In this document: piece after piece, positions 32,940 through 41,747 of the stretch
How the letters are laid out: each line of letters begins with the position of its first letter
Numbering within the stretch: the stretch's first letter is position 1
NCBI GenBank assembly: GCA_947174885.1
Contig: CAMWKO010000024.1
Coordinates: forward strand, 1 to 43,831
Length of the DNA: 43,831 nt
Origin: an uncultured Clostridia bacterium
GTDB lineage: Bacteria > Bacillota > Clostridia > Lachnospirales > Lachnospiraceae
Direction: 5' to 3'
Notes under the pieces: generated by a model
Databases searched by the model: none
Seen by the model: the letters and a program-made list of their open reading frames with translations, nothing else
What the model was told of the DNA's origin: nothing
Position numbers and translations under genes: made by a program

Positions 32940-33409
32940 AATATCAGGCACATTATATTGTATAATGTGTCTATTAGTCGTTTCTATTATAAAAGAAAAC
33001 GGCAATCTGTTAAAGCTGTTTTATGAAAAATTAAAATCATGATAACCAAATTTTAGTTTCAGGAAGTGAAAACTTCTTTTTTTTAAAGATTTTCATTCCA
33101 CTTTTATGCAATTCATTCTATTAATAATCTTTTTAGTCTATTAATAAGTAAAAATCAGTCCATTTTTAAACATTATAAAAAGATAAGAAATGCCAGAAAA
33201 TAGGGGGATTTTTTAAGATTTTGATGATTCATATATATATCTGTAATATTTACCTTATACATATATAATCTATAAAATATAGAATAAATATATTCATATT
33301 TTCCTGATTAATAATTGATATAATAATTCCTCCTCCAAATTTTTAAGAATATAAGTAAAGCCGGTTATGTTTTGGCAAGATAAAATTTATGTATACAAAT
33401 AAAAATAAT
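32940..33409. other. AT-rich noncoding region with hairpins and TCTATTA repeats
   Basis: No ORF is supported here. CACATTATA-TTG-TATAATGTG (32949-32969) may end the upstream genes. GGAAGT-GAAA-ACTTCT followed by eight T (33062-33084) is a second terminator-like hairpin. TCTATTA occurs at 32970, 32983, 33117 and 33137; the last two are part of an 11-bp direct repeat TCTATTAATAA spaced exactly 20 bp apart. The remainder is very AT-rich. It could be a replication origin, a regulatory RNA region or simply the long leader of the pilus operon. Confidence 0.5.
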
Positions 33410-33440
33410 AAAGTCGTAATTATAATTGCGACTTTTTTTT
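33410..33440 (+). terminator. Intrinsic terminator upstream of the Tad operon
   Basis: AAAGTCGTAATTA pairs with TAATTGCGACTTT (one wobble), followed by T. It is nearly identical to the terminator at 24570 and isolates the pilus operon from upstream transcription. Confidence 0.88.
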
Positions 33441-33485
33441 ACTGTATAGATTATTATTTTATTTATAAAACTTGAGGAGGTAACA

Positions 33486-34886
33486 ATGTTTGTTTTAAAA
33501 GAAAGCACAAAAGATGAAAAGCCTGAAATTGAAATTGAGGCTGAAAGTAATGCTGAGGAAATAAATAATAATCTGAAAAAAGAAGAGACAGAATTATATA
33601 AATCTCCGGAAAAAGAAACGGTACCTGAAAAAAGGAAAACTTTTATTTCCAGATTTATTGGAGATAAGGAAAGTAGTATACCTGAAATAGATAGAGTGCA
33701 GAAATCGGAGCCTGAAGAAGATGAAGATGCTAGCTCTTATAACAGTGAGATTGATTCCAATCTTATAGATGAAATAATAACATATTTTATCGAATCTACA
33801 GAAGACAGCAAGTTATTGTTCGATATTCAAAAAGAGTGTAATGAAGATAAAAAGGAAGTTAAAAAGAAATTGCTTCTCAAGAAAGCAGAAACACAGCTAA
33901 AACTAAGGAATGTACTTAAAGAAGATATGAAAAAATATATATCAGCTTTATCAAAATATCTGTGGGGCTTTCATGTTCTTCAGGAATTAATAGATGATCC
34001 GGATATACAGGATATAAAAGTACTATCATATGATCAGATAATTACAACATCTAAAGGAAAGGAAAACTTTTCAAAAATTAAATTTTCAAATGAAAATGAT
34101 TTTGACAGATTTATAGATTCCCTGTGTGTAAAAAACAAAATTAATTTTTCAGATATAAATGCCGTACAAACCTTTCCGGACAAAAGATCGCATCCTGATT
34201 TTCGTTTAAGAATATCAATATCCTCACCTTATGTTAATGGAGTTGATAATTGCTATTTGCATATCAGGAAACACGCTAAAAGGAAAAAAACACTTGATAT
34301 ATTAATAAAAGAAGGCTTGCTTACAGATGAACAGGCTGATTATTTAATAGATAAAGTAAAGAGAGGTTCTTCATTTCTGTTTACAGGGTGTGGTGGCTCA
34401 GGAAAAACGACTTTATATAATGCCCTATTAGAATATGTTGATTGTAGCGGAATTATTATAGATGAATCAGAAGAACTTTTTACTACAGAACGGAAAAAAC
34501 TAATGTTTTTACATTCGGTAGATAAGAGGGGAGAAGGAAAAGTCAGATATAGTTTAGAAGATTTATCAAGATTCGGTTTGAAAACGAATCAGAAAATGTT
34601 TGGTATCGGTGAGATTACAGGTAACGAAGCTGCATATTTTATGATGGCTTCCAATACCGGACATATATGTTGGACATCCTCTCATGGCTCATCTGCTTAT
34701 GAGGCATCTGATAAATTAGCAGATTATATTGTAAGAGCAACTAATTATGACATCACAACCGTCAGAAAATTTTTAAAAAATATGGATACGGTCATTTTTC
34801 TTGAGAACTACAAAATAAAAGAGATAACAGAAGTAGTTGGATTCAATAAAAATACCGGAGAAATAGAATATACAAAAATATTTTAA
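33486..34886 (+). CDS. CpaF/TadA-type secretion ATPase
   Basis: After an acidic, variable N-terminal part (about 1-95), the 466-residue protein shows the CpaF/TadA pattern: ELIDDPDIQDIKVL, PDFRLRISISSPY and the arginine/histidine loop CYLHIRKHAKRKKTL. Walker A TGCGGSGKTT is near 300-308, the Asp/Glu box GIIIDESEELF follows, and FGIGEITGNEAAYFMMASNTGHICWTSSHG is the Walker B/His-box region. It is the hexameric motor for assembly of a Tad (Flp-type) pilus. AGGAGG gives the start. It heads an operon with two TadB/C-like genes and pilin candidates. Confidence 0.92.
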   Translation: MFVLKESTKDEKPEIEIEAESNAEEINNNLKKEETELYKSPEKETVPEKRKTFISRFIGDKESSIPEIDRVQKSEPEEDEDASSYNSEIDSNLIDEIITYFIESTEDSKLLFDIQKECNEDKKEVKKKLLLKKAETQLKLRNVLKEDMKKYISALSKYLWGFHVLQELIDDPDIQDIKVLSYDQIITTSKGKENFSKIKFSNENDFDRFIDSLCVKNKINFSDINAVQTFPDKRSHPDFRLRISISSPYVNGVDNCYLHIRKHAKRKKTLDILIKEGLLTDEQADYLIDKVKRGSSFLFTGCGGSGKTTLYNALLEYVDCSGIIIDESEELFTTERKKLMFLHSVDKRGEGKVRYSLEDLSRFGLKTNQKMFGIGEITGNEAAYFMMASNTGHICWTSSHGSSAYEASDKLADYIVRATNYDITTVRKFLKNMDTVIFLENYKIKEITEVVGFNKNTGEIEYTKIF

Positions 34887-34903
34887 GCTGATAGGAGGTA
34901 GTA

Positions 34904-35857
34904 ATGAACGTAGAATTACTTATTTTAATTAATGTTGTAGCATTTTTTCTTTTATTTGTTTCGGATTATCTGATAGTAGGATATATAAAACATAATAATG
35001 TTATACAGGATATTAATGAAAAGTTAAAAGAAAATGCTAAAAACAGAAAAAACAAAGAGGAATTAATAGCTATTGAGGAAGGTAATGTTGAAAAGAGAAA
35101 TAAACTTTTCGAGTTGGATTTACTCATCGAACAGTCCGGAATTAAAAAGATATTTCCGTCACTTACAGGAGAGCTTTTTATAATATTTATGCTTGTTGTT
35201 GCAGTTATAGCTTTTGCATTGTTAGATGGACTTGTAAATTCAGTATTAATATGTATATCTTTGTCTGTTGTGGCTGCAATAATGCTGTATTTTGTAATTG
35301 TTCTCTTGGCTGATAAGAATTATAGATACATTGAAAAGCAGATAATGGCATTTCTTAATATTATAGAAAATTATACTAAAACAACGGATGATATTATAGA
35401 TGTATTTGGAAAAGTATATCCTTATTTGGATGAACCGTTATCATCTGCAGTACAGGAATGTTACGTTGAGGCTATGTCTAATGGTGACTACAGAACAGCC
35501 TTCCAGCATTTTGAAACAAAAATACCTCATGAGAAGCTTAGTGATATTATCAGAAATATCGAGATATGTTCACGTCACGAAGCAAATTATGATGTAATTG
35601 TAGAAGAAAGCAGAAACATTATGAGAGATTATTTAAGATCAAGAAAAGAGCAAAAAGTAATGGCTCAAAACTTTACTGCTGAACTGGTGATTTTTACTAT
35701 ATTAGGTTTTCTGGCATTAAATATGGTAAATACTCTTATATCAGCTTCCATTTGGGAATTACTGTTTAATTCTTTTATCGGTAATCTTTTTGTAGCAGCT
35801 CTTATAGGTGTTTATGTGTTTTCAGTATATTCAATAATTTCAGTAGCAAGAAGGTAA
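34904..35857 (+). CDS. TadB-like pilus platform protein
   Basis: A 317-residue membrane protein with one N-terminal helix (about 3-26), two helices in the middle (about 88-135, LFIIFMLVVAVIAFALLDGLVNSVLICISLS...), a cytoplasmic helical domain (KQIMAFLNIIENY ... EKLSDIIRNIEICSRHEANY) and two C-terminal helices. This is the layout of the T2SSF/TadB platform family. It would couple the CpaF ATPase to pilin extraction from the membrane. It follows the ATPase gene after 17 bases. Confidence 0.82.
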   Translation: MNVELLILINVVAFFLLFVSDYLIVGYIKHNNVIQDINEKLKENAKNRKNKEELIAIEEGNVEKRNKLFELDLLIEQSGIKKIFPSLTGELFIIFMLVVAVIAFALLDGLVNSVLICISLSVVAAIMLYFVIVLLADKNYRYIEKQIMAFLNIIENYTKTTDDIIDVFGKVYPYLDEPLSSAVQECYVEAMSNGDYRTAFQHFETKIPHEKLSDIIRNIEICSRHEANYDVIVEESRNIMRDYLRSRKEQKVMAQNFTAELVIFTILGFLALNMVNTLISASIWELLFNSFIGNLFVAALIGVYVFSVYSIISVARR

Positions 35858-35867
35858 GGAGCCTATT

Positions 35868-36707
35868 ATGAAGATATTACAGTTTATATTATTTATATTG
35901 GAAATTTCAATACCAATAATCTCAGTATTTTTATATGTAGTATATACAAAGGGCAGGGACAAAAAAGCTGAAGAAAATGAGCTGTTAGAGATAAGGAAAA
36001 AAAGGGAATACATCACCAGTAAAAATAAATATCTAAAGAAAAAGTCGGATAATTTAAAGCTATATTTGTGCCAGTATGGTGTTGAGTATATGTTTGGTAT
36101 AGTGACTCCATTACAATACTATCTGGTTAAATTTATTGCTGCAGTATTAACCTTTATTTTTATTAAGGAGCTAATAGGTATAACAAATATATTATTTTTA
36201 CCTTTGGGATGGTTTGTACCTAATTTAGTAATTAAAGCATCTAATGATTCAGATAACCGGGCAATAGCTGCAGATGTAAAAAATCTTTATGACACATTAA
36301 AAATACAGACAAGAGCAGGTGTTTATCTTATAACTGCACTTGAGGAATGTTATCTCGTTGTTAAAAATAAAAGATTAAAATCTGCTTTATTACAACTTCG
36401 CAAAGAAATTATATTAAAAAACGATATTGAAAGTGCTGTTGATATGCTAACCATAAAATTTAAGAATGAGTACATAGATTCATTTGCCATGATTATTGCA
36501 CAGAGTTTACGAACCGGTCAGTCTGTTAAGCTGCTTGATGATATCGGAAAACAAATGTCAGATTTAGAGCATAGTATTCAGCTTAGAAATAATCATAAAA
36601 TTGAAACAAGGTTTTTGATTTGTACAATGCTTTTGTTCGTCGTCGTAATATTTATATGTATGTATGGTGTTGTATCAGAACTTACAACATCCATATCTAC
36701 ATTTTAA
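35868..36707 (+). CDS. TadC-like pilus platform protein
   Basis: This 279-residue product has an N-terminal membrane helix, two middle helices (VKFIAAVLTFIFIKELIGI, ILFLPLGWFVPNLVIK), the cytoplasmic T2SSF-type bundle (LYDTLKIQTRAGVYLITALEECY, FAMIIAQSLRTGQSVKLLDDIGKQM) and a C-terminal helix. The RTGQS motif is typical of TadC/GspF domains. It pairs with the TadB-like protein as in all Tad systems, 10 bases downstream of it, with GGAG before ATG. Confidence 0.84.
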   Translation: MKILQFILFILEISIPIISVFLYVVYTKGRDKKAEENELLEIRKKREYITSKNKYLKKKSDNLKLYLCQYGVEYMFGIVTPLQYYLVKFIAAVLTFIFIKELIGITNILFLPLGWFVPNLVIKASNDSDNRAIAADVKNLYDTLKIQTRAGVYLITALEECYLVVKNKRLKSALLQLRKEIILKNDIESAVDMLTIKFKNEYIDSFAMIIAQSLRTGQSVKLLDDIGKQMSDLEHSIQLRNNHKIETRFLICTMLLFVVVIFICMYGVVSELTTSISTF

Positions 36708-36743
36708 ATAATATATAAAATCAAATTTTAGGAGGAAAAGATT

Positions 36744-36965
36744 TTGAAAAAATTAAAAGAAAGATTAGTTATGAAAATGAATATGGCATTATCAAATGCT
36801 ATTTTAGGAGTAAAAAAGACAGAGGAGGGAAGCTCGGAGTTATTTGTAGTAATTTGCTTAATTATAGTGGGGCTTATTGCTGTATTGATTTTCAAAGATG
36901 AAGTTTTAGAGTTTATAAGTGCTATTTTTGGCAGCCTTAGAGAAAAAGTTTTAGGATGGATTTAA
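36744..36965 (+). CDS. Flp-type pilin candidate, 73 aa
   Basis: The start is TTG, preceded by AGGAGG. The N-terminus is basic (28 residues), then E28-G29|SSE and a single hydrophobic helix (LFVVICLIIVGLIAVLIF), then a short amphipathic tail. This is the layout of class III/Flp prepilins, cleaved after Gly by the A24 peptidase encoded at 4551. The position directly after TadC supports a major pilin. Glu is at +3 rather than the more common +5. Probably the pilus subunit. Confidence 0.72.
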   Translation: MKKLKERLVMKMNMALSNAILGVKKTEEGSSELFVVICLIIVGLIAVLIFKDEVLEFISAIFGSLREKVLGWI

Positions 36966-36994
36966 AATTCAGATTGAAGCATTAGGAGGCAGAA

Positions 36995-37432
36995 ATGAAA
37001 ATAAAACTGTTTAACCGGATAAAGGTAAAAAGAGAAGAGGCATCATCATTTGTACATTTTATTCCTATAGTAATTACTATATTGTTAGCAAGTTTTTGTG
37101 TTATTGCGTATATCCAGTATGTATCTGTATTTAATGTAAAAGATGAAGTGGATATGATAGCAAGGCGTTACATAATAAAAATGGAAACAACAGGATATTT
37201 GCAAAGTGAAGACTGTGATGAGCTTGTTGATGAGCTTAAGAAAATTGGGATATATGATATTGACTTATCAGGAACAACGATGACAGAAGTATCATATGGT
37301 TCGGAGATACAACTGGTAGTTAGTGGAAAATATGATTTTTCCTCATATGGAATTGATTCATTATTAAATTTTAATGAAGATACTGAAGTATTAAATATAA
37401 ATATTACAAAAGCATCTACATCACAGCATTGA
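36995..37432 (+). CDS. DUF4320-family pseudopilin-like protein
   Basis: A 145-residue protein with basic start, EASSFVHFIPIVITILLASFCVIAYIQYVSVF as N-terminal membrane helix, and a small exported domain with YDIDLSGTTM... and LVVSGKYDF. The helix, the NVKDEVDMIARRYIIKMETTGYL segment and the context match DUF4320, a family linked to clostridial Tad-like loci. It is likely a minor pilin. AGGAGG is upstream. Confidence 0.75.
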   Translation: MKIKLFNRIKVKREEASSFVHFIPIVITILLASFCVIAYIQYVSVFNVKDEVDMIARRYIIKMETTGYLQSEDCDELVDELKKIGIYDIDLSGTTMTEVSYGSEIQLVVSGKYDFSSYGIDSLLNFNEDTEVLNINITKASTSQH

Positions 37433-37445
37433 TATAAGGAGAATT

Positions 37446-38021
37446 ATGGTGCGAAAAATAAAAAAATTTATCATTAAAAATGATAATGGAAGCGTAGAGT
37501 ATGTAGCCTGTCTTTTTGTTCTTTTAATTGTTATTGTATTTATATTAGCCTCAGTAGGTCTGAGATTTGCTAAGCTAAATAAAAACTATGTTGATGATGG
37601 AATAACAGCTTCATTGTTAGCCAGTGAAGTATATAATGTATCGGATTATTTACAGGGATATATAACAATTAATGAAAAAGAAGCATATAAGCTATTTTTT
37701 TCAACATTGAAGAAAAATCTAAATTTAGATGATGATTGCGTTTCTCTGGATGGAGAATATTTCACACATATAACAATAAGTGATTTTATTGTATACAATG
37801 TGAAAGATAGTGATGTATATGAGTATATCTATACATCAAACGGAAGCTATACAACACAAGTTTATCAAAACAGTGTAGGCTCTTTAAGCACGCCTAATGG
37901 GGATATTATTGAAAAATCGTCTGCATATGCAAAGGTAATAGTATATATAAATGACTTTTATAATGTGGATTTTGACCCTATGCAAATTGATAAGTTTGTG
38001 TCGTTAGTTGGAAATGAATAA
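37446..38021 (+). CDS. TadE-like minor pilin
   Basis: A 191-residue protein with a prepilin-like leader: basic 14 residues, G15|SVEY, and the hydrophobic helix VACLFVLLIVIVFILASVGL. The exported part of about 150 residues has no Cys pair or motif I can name. The G|SxE pattern matches the 73-residue pilin. TadE/F-like proteins are processed by the same peptidase and support pilus stability. An AAGGAG precedes ATG by 5 bases. Confidence 0.72.
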   Translation: MVRKIKKFIIKNDNGSVEYVACLFVLLIVIVFILASVGLRFAKLNKNYVDDGITASLLASEVYNVSDYLQGYITINEKEAYKLFFSTLKKNLNLDDDCVSLDGEYFTHITISDFIVYNVKDSDVYEYIYTSNGSYTTQVYQNSVGSLSTPNGDIIEKSSAYAKVIVYINDFYNVDFDPMQIDKFVSLVGNE

Positions 38022-38054
38022 ATAAAATACATATATTTATGAACGGAGGATTCT

Positions 38055-38720
38055 ATGAAAAGAAAAATTGGTTTAAAGAGTTTAATAATAGCATTAATAC
38101 TAGCTATATTAGCATTTTTTATAGTGATTTTTATTGAGCAAAAAATGTTAAACGATTATGAAAAGGCTACAGTTGTAGTTGCAGTTAAAAATATATCGGC
38201 ATACACAAAACTTGATGTTACTAATATAAATGAATATTTTGCAGTAGTTGAAGTTCCTAAGGATTTTAAAATGAGTGGTTCGTATTCCCGTATAAATGAC
38301 ATAAATACTAATGCGGTTATAAAATATGATATTGAAGAAGGTGAGCAGCTCACCAAGAATAAAATTGTATCAGTAGAAGATGAGGTACTGTTGGAATATA
38401 AAGAGCCGGTATCAGTATCTCTGAAAGTAGAAAATATATCATATGCCGTGTCAGGAACTCTTAAACGTGGAGATATAGTTGATGTAATAGTAACTAATGA
38501 TTTGGAAAATGAGTGTACTATTATCAAAAAAAATGTTTTTATCTTGGGAGCATATGATTCATCCGGAAACGAAGTTATTGTTTCAAATGAAAATAGTAAT
38601 GATAGTGTAGTCGCATCAGTTATATTTAATTTCCTTATTGAAAGAGAGGATTATCCTGATTTTGTCGCATCAACATCCGGGAAAAATATTAAGCTGATAA
38701 AGGTAGATAATATTAGATAG
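38055..38720 (+). CDS. CpaB/RcpC-like SAF-domain protein
   Basis: A membrane helix (about 10-29, LIIALILAILAFFIVIFIE) is followed by a SAF/CpaB-type region: TVVVAVKNISAYTKLDVTNI, EVPKDFK, YDIEEGEQLTKNKI, then GTLKRGDIVDVIV. CpaB/RcpC proteins are standard Tad partners and in Gram-positive bacteria probably guide the pilus through the wall. At 221 residues it is near normal length. It is 33 bases after the TadE-like gene, with CGGAGGA before ATG. Confidence 0.8.
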   Translation: MKRKIGLKSLIIALILAILAFFIVIFIEQKMLNDYEKATVVVAVKNISAYTKLDVTNINEYFAVVEVPKDFKMSGSYSRINDINTNAVIKYDIEEGEQLTKNKIVSVEDEVLLEYKEPVSVSLKVENISYAVSGTLKRGDIVDVIVTNDLENECTIIKKNVFILGAYDSSGNEVIVSNENSNDSVVASVIFNFLIEREDYPDFVASTSGKNIKLIKVDNIR

Positions 38721-38730
38721 GAGTATAAGG

Positions 38731-39084
38731 ATGGCAAGAGATGTCGAAGAAATCATCGCAAAGTATGATGATCAGATTCGTTTAATTAAAGAAAAAAAGC
38801 GGGAAGAATTAAAAAAATTGAAAAAGAAAGCTGATATTGCAGAACGTAAGTATGCGAGAGAATTATTAAAAACAGTAAAAAAATTGAAGATTCCGGTAAC
38901 GGATGATAATATAGCAACCCTTAATGAGTATATTCTTACAAATAAAGAGAGAATAGTTGCCTATATTAATCAATCACAGGTACATCTGAAAACTAAAGAT
39001 AATGATACTAATTCAACTTCAAATCCGGCAGAAACGGTAGAAATGTTTAGTACTCATGAAGATAATGATAATCTATTTGGATAA
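38731..39084 (+). CDS. Small coiled-coil protein, 117 aa
   Basis: Residues 1-50 are a highly charged helix (DQIRLIKEKKREELKKLKKK), followed by a folded part (KIPVTDDNIATLNEYILTNKERIVAYI) and an acidic, disordered tail. Cytoplasmic small proteins of this shape occur in conjugative elements as mobilisation accessories, but I cannot assign one. It lies 10 bases after the CpaB-like gene. A perfect palindrome begins at the base after its stop. Confidence 0.6.
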   Translation: MARDVEEIIAKYDDQIRLIKEKKREELKKLKKKADIAERKYARELLKTVKKLKIPVTDDNIATLNEYILTNKERIVAYINQSQVHLKTKDNDTNSTSNPAETVEMFSTHEDNDNLFG

Positions 39085-39103
39085 AGTACTCGTCACGAGT
39101 ACT
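39085..39103. repeat. Dispersed palindrome, copy 6 (perfect)
   Basis: AGTACTCGTCACGAGTACT (central C) starts immediately after the stop codon and is followed by six T, so here it could work as a terminator as well. Confidence 0.95.
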
Positions 39104-39141
39104 TTTTTATAGGAAGAAGATTGAAACATCAGGAGGCAAGG

Positions 39142-39810
39142 ATGAAAAAAACGATAGTATTATTTTTTCTTTTATTAATTGTATTTATGGTTGGATGTGA
39201 TAAAGCATCGGATAAGGATTTTGAATTATACGATGTAGTAACTGTTAGTATTGAAAGTAATGATAGAATTATTTTTAAATTAAATGCTGATGAAGCTATA
39301 TTAGAAAAAGGTGAAATTATAAACAGTACATTAACTATTTCCAACTTATATAATGATAATTCTGAGGATAATGGATATATTTCAGGATATGAAATAAAGT
39401 CATCAGAGAATGTGGATAATGCTGTATATATATTTGACCCTAGTACATCTGTCAATGAACACTATAGCAAATATTCATTGACTACAAATAATACATATAC
39501 CGCATCTGTGAAAATTATAGATGAAATCAAAATCCAGAAAAATGAAATAACCCTTAGAAATGTAAAGGATGAGTTTATAATTCAATACATAATGTCAGAT
39601 GATTATAATATTATTGAAATTAAGGGGGCAGCGCAGAATGTTAGCCAGATTGTATTTGATGTTTCTAACAATTTTCTTACTATGAAATCGGATAAAAATA
39701 TTAGTGATTTGTTGGTAAGTGTATATGATGGAGAGGGTAATTTATACTTTGAAGAAAAATTTAAGGATGTTGTTGAATTGGATAAATTGAATTTATTAGG
39801 AGAAGGGTAA
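39142..39810 (+). CDS. Lipoprotein, 222 aa
   Basis: A TTG at 39121 is in frame, but ATG 39142 has AGGAGG and gives a clean lipoprotein signal: MKKTIVLFFLLLIVFMVGC, with the lipobox MVGC and lipidated Cys at 19. The mature part is acidic with beta-strand character and no motif I can name. It may be a pilus- or mating-related surface protein or a lipoprotein against re-entry of the same element. It is 1 base before the topoisomerase gene. Confidence 0.75.
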   Translation: MKKTIVLFFLLLIVFMVGCDKASDKDFELYDVVTVSIESNDRIIFKLNADEAILEKGEIINSTLTISNLYNDNSEDNGYISGYEIKSSENVDNAVYIFDPSTSVNEHYSKYSLTTNNTYTASVKIIDEIKIQKNEITLRNVKDEFIIQYIMSDDYNIIEIKGAAQNVSQIVFDVSNNFLTMKSDKNISDLLVSVYDGEGNLYFEEKFKDVVELDKLNLLGEG

Positions 39811-39811
39811 A

Positions 39812-41710
39812 ATGAAAAAATTATTTATAACAGAAAAACCTTCAGTAGCTATGGAATATGCAAAAATACTTGGTGTTACAGGAAGAAAAAAAGGATATTA
39901 TGAAAATAGTGAATATGTAATTACTTGGTGCGTTGGTCATTTAGTTGGCTTAATATATCCTGAAGGCTATGATTCAAAATATAAGAAATGGAATATTGAT
40001 GATTTACCATTTATACCTGACAAATATAAATATGATGTGATTAATTCCGTAAAAGAACAATATGCGGTTGTTAAAAAATTGCTGCATAGTAAAGAGGTAG
40101 AAATAGTATATTGGGCAGGTGACTCTGCAAGAGAAGGACAAGTCATTGAAGAAAATATAAGAATGCTTTCCGGAGTAAGAAATGGTATTAAAGAACTAAG
40201 AATATGGATTGATTCACAAACCGAAGAAGAAATTATTAGGGGAATACGAGAAGCGAAGCCAATGTCAGAGTATCAAAATCTTGGGAGTGCCGGTATTATG
40301 AGGGCAATAGAGGACTTTGCTGTTGGCATTAATTTTTCTAGGGCATTATCATGTAAATATGCTAATTTAGTAAATGAGAAAGTAAAAACAAAAAAATATA
40401 CTCCGATTTCCGTTGGTAGAGTAATGACTTGTGTATTAGGAATGGTGGTAGATAGAGAAAATGAAATAAGGAAGTTTTCTCCAATGACATTTTATAAGCT
40501 AACAGGAAATTATAGTGGAGTATCTCTTGAATGGTACTATAATGATAATTCATGTATTACGGATAAGAAAAAATTATATAAGGATAACAGCTTTTTAGAT
40601 ATTAATGATGCAAAATCAGTAAAGGATAGAATATTAAATAAAAATGCGGTAATAGAGAATATAAAAATTGTTACGTCTAAAAAGGCAGCTCCTTTACTCT
40701 TTAATTTAGCCGAGCTACAGAGTGAATGTACAAAACAGTTTAAGATTAGTCCGGATGAAACATTAAAAATTGTTCAGGAACTGTATGAAAAGAAATATGT
40801 TACATATCCAAGAACTGATGCAAGGGTTTTATCATCTGCTGTTTCAAAGGAAATAATAAAAAATATAAAAGGTCTTATAAATTGTGATGAAATAAGTGAA
40901 TATGTTAAAAATATTATTGATTCAAAATCATATTTAGGAATAGAAAAAAGTAAATATGTTGATGATGCAAAAATATCCGACCATTATGCGATAATTCCTA
41001 CAGGAGTATTGCCGGATGTATCAAATATAAATGAATTGCAAAAAAGTGTTTATATGCTTATTGTAAAACGTTTTATTTCAATTTTTATGGATGCAGCAAC
41101 ATATTCATCTACAGAAATTAGAGTAAATATTGAAAATGAACTGTTGTTAAATAATTCAAAGGTACTTACATCACCGGGATATTTAGTTTTATATAATAAA
41201 AAAGAGGAAATTAATAGTTGTAACAGCATACATTCATTTTTATCTAATTACAAAAAGGGTGATAGCTTTAAATTAGAGGAAATATCAATAACAGAGGGAA
41301 AAACAACTCCGCCAAAAAGATATACTTCCGGTTCAATGATTCTTGCGATGGAAAATGCCGGTCAATTAATTGAAGAGGAAGAATTAAGAGAACAGATAAA
41401 GGGTAGTGGAATTGGAACAAGTGCAACAAGAGCGGAAATAGTTAAAAAGTTAGTTAATATAGAATATTTATTATTAGATAAAAAAACGCAAGTGTTATCA
41501 CCGAGCATTTTAGGAGAAATGATATATAAGGTAGTATTAAATACAGTACCTTCTATGCTACAACCACGAATGACGGCATCATGGGAAAAAGGATTAAAGA
41601 GTATAGAAGATGGAAGTGTTACACCGGAGGAGTATCAGGAAAAATTGTATAATTATATTATTAAAGAGATTAGTAATATAAAGAATAATGATATAGGAAA
41701 TTTATTGTAA
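39812..41710 (+). CDS. topB: Type IA DNA topoisomerase III
   Basis: The 632-residue protein starts with the Toprim segment LFITEKPSVAMEYAKIL and WCVGHLVGL. The DxxREG box is WAGDSAREGQ (D104), where the usual final Glu of REGE is Gln. The catalytic Tyr is Y332 in YVTYPRTDAR. Other type IA blocks are YTPISVGRVMT and TPPKRYTSGSMILAMENAG. Such topoisomerases are regular parts of Firmicute conjugative elements, where they resolve DNA during transfer or replication. It ends without a zinc-finger tail. It follows the lipoprotein by 1 base. Confidence 0.93.
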   Translation: MKKLFITEKPSVAMEYAKILGVTGRKKGYYENSEYVITWCVGHLVGLIYPEGYDSKYKKWNIDDLPFIPDKYKYDVINSVKEQYAVVKKLLHSKEVEIVYWAGDSAREGQVIEENIRMLSGVRNGIKELRIWIDSQTEEEIIRGIREAKPMSEYQNLGSAGIMRAIEDFAVGINFSRALSCKYANLVNEKVKTKKYTPISVGRVMTCVLGMVVDRENEIRKFSPMTFYKLTGNYSGVSLEWYYNDNSCITDKKKLYKDNSFLDINDAKSVKDRILNKNAVIENIKIVTSKKAAPLLFNLAELQSECTKQFKISPDETLKIVQELYEKKYVTYPRTDARVLSSAVSKEIIKNIKGLINCDEISEYVKNIIDSKSYLGIEKSKYVDDAKISDHYAIIPTGVLPDVSNINELQKSVYMLIVKRFISIFMDAATYSSTEIRVNIENELLLNNSKVLTSPGYLVLYNKKEEINSCNSIHSFLSNYKKGDSFKLEEISITEGKTTPPKRYTSGSMILAMENAGQLIEEEELREQIKGSGIGTSATRAEIVKKLVNIEYLLLDKKTQVLSPSILGEMIYKVVLNTVPSMLQPRMTASWEKGLKSIEDGSVTPEEYQEKLYNYIIKEISNIKNNDIGNLL

Positions 41711-41747
41711 GGATATATTTTTATAATAAATTAAATTTAAGGAAAAG

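Noticed and set aside
35570-35585. CACGTCACGAAG within the TadB-like gene, considered as an eighth palindrome copy
   Set aside because: Only the central CGTCACG agrees; the arms do not pair.
39047-39057. AGTACTCATGA near the end of the 117-residue gene, considered as a palindrome half-site
   Set aside because: Only one half matches and it lies 38 bases from a perfect copy; no symmetric partner.
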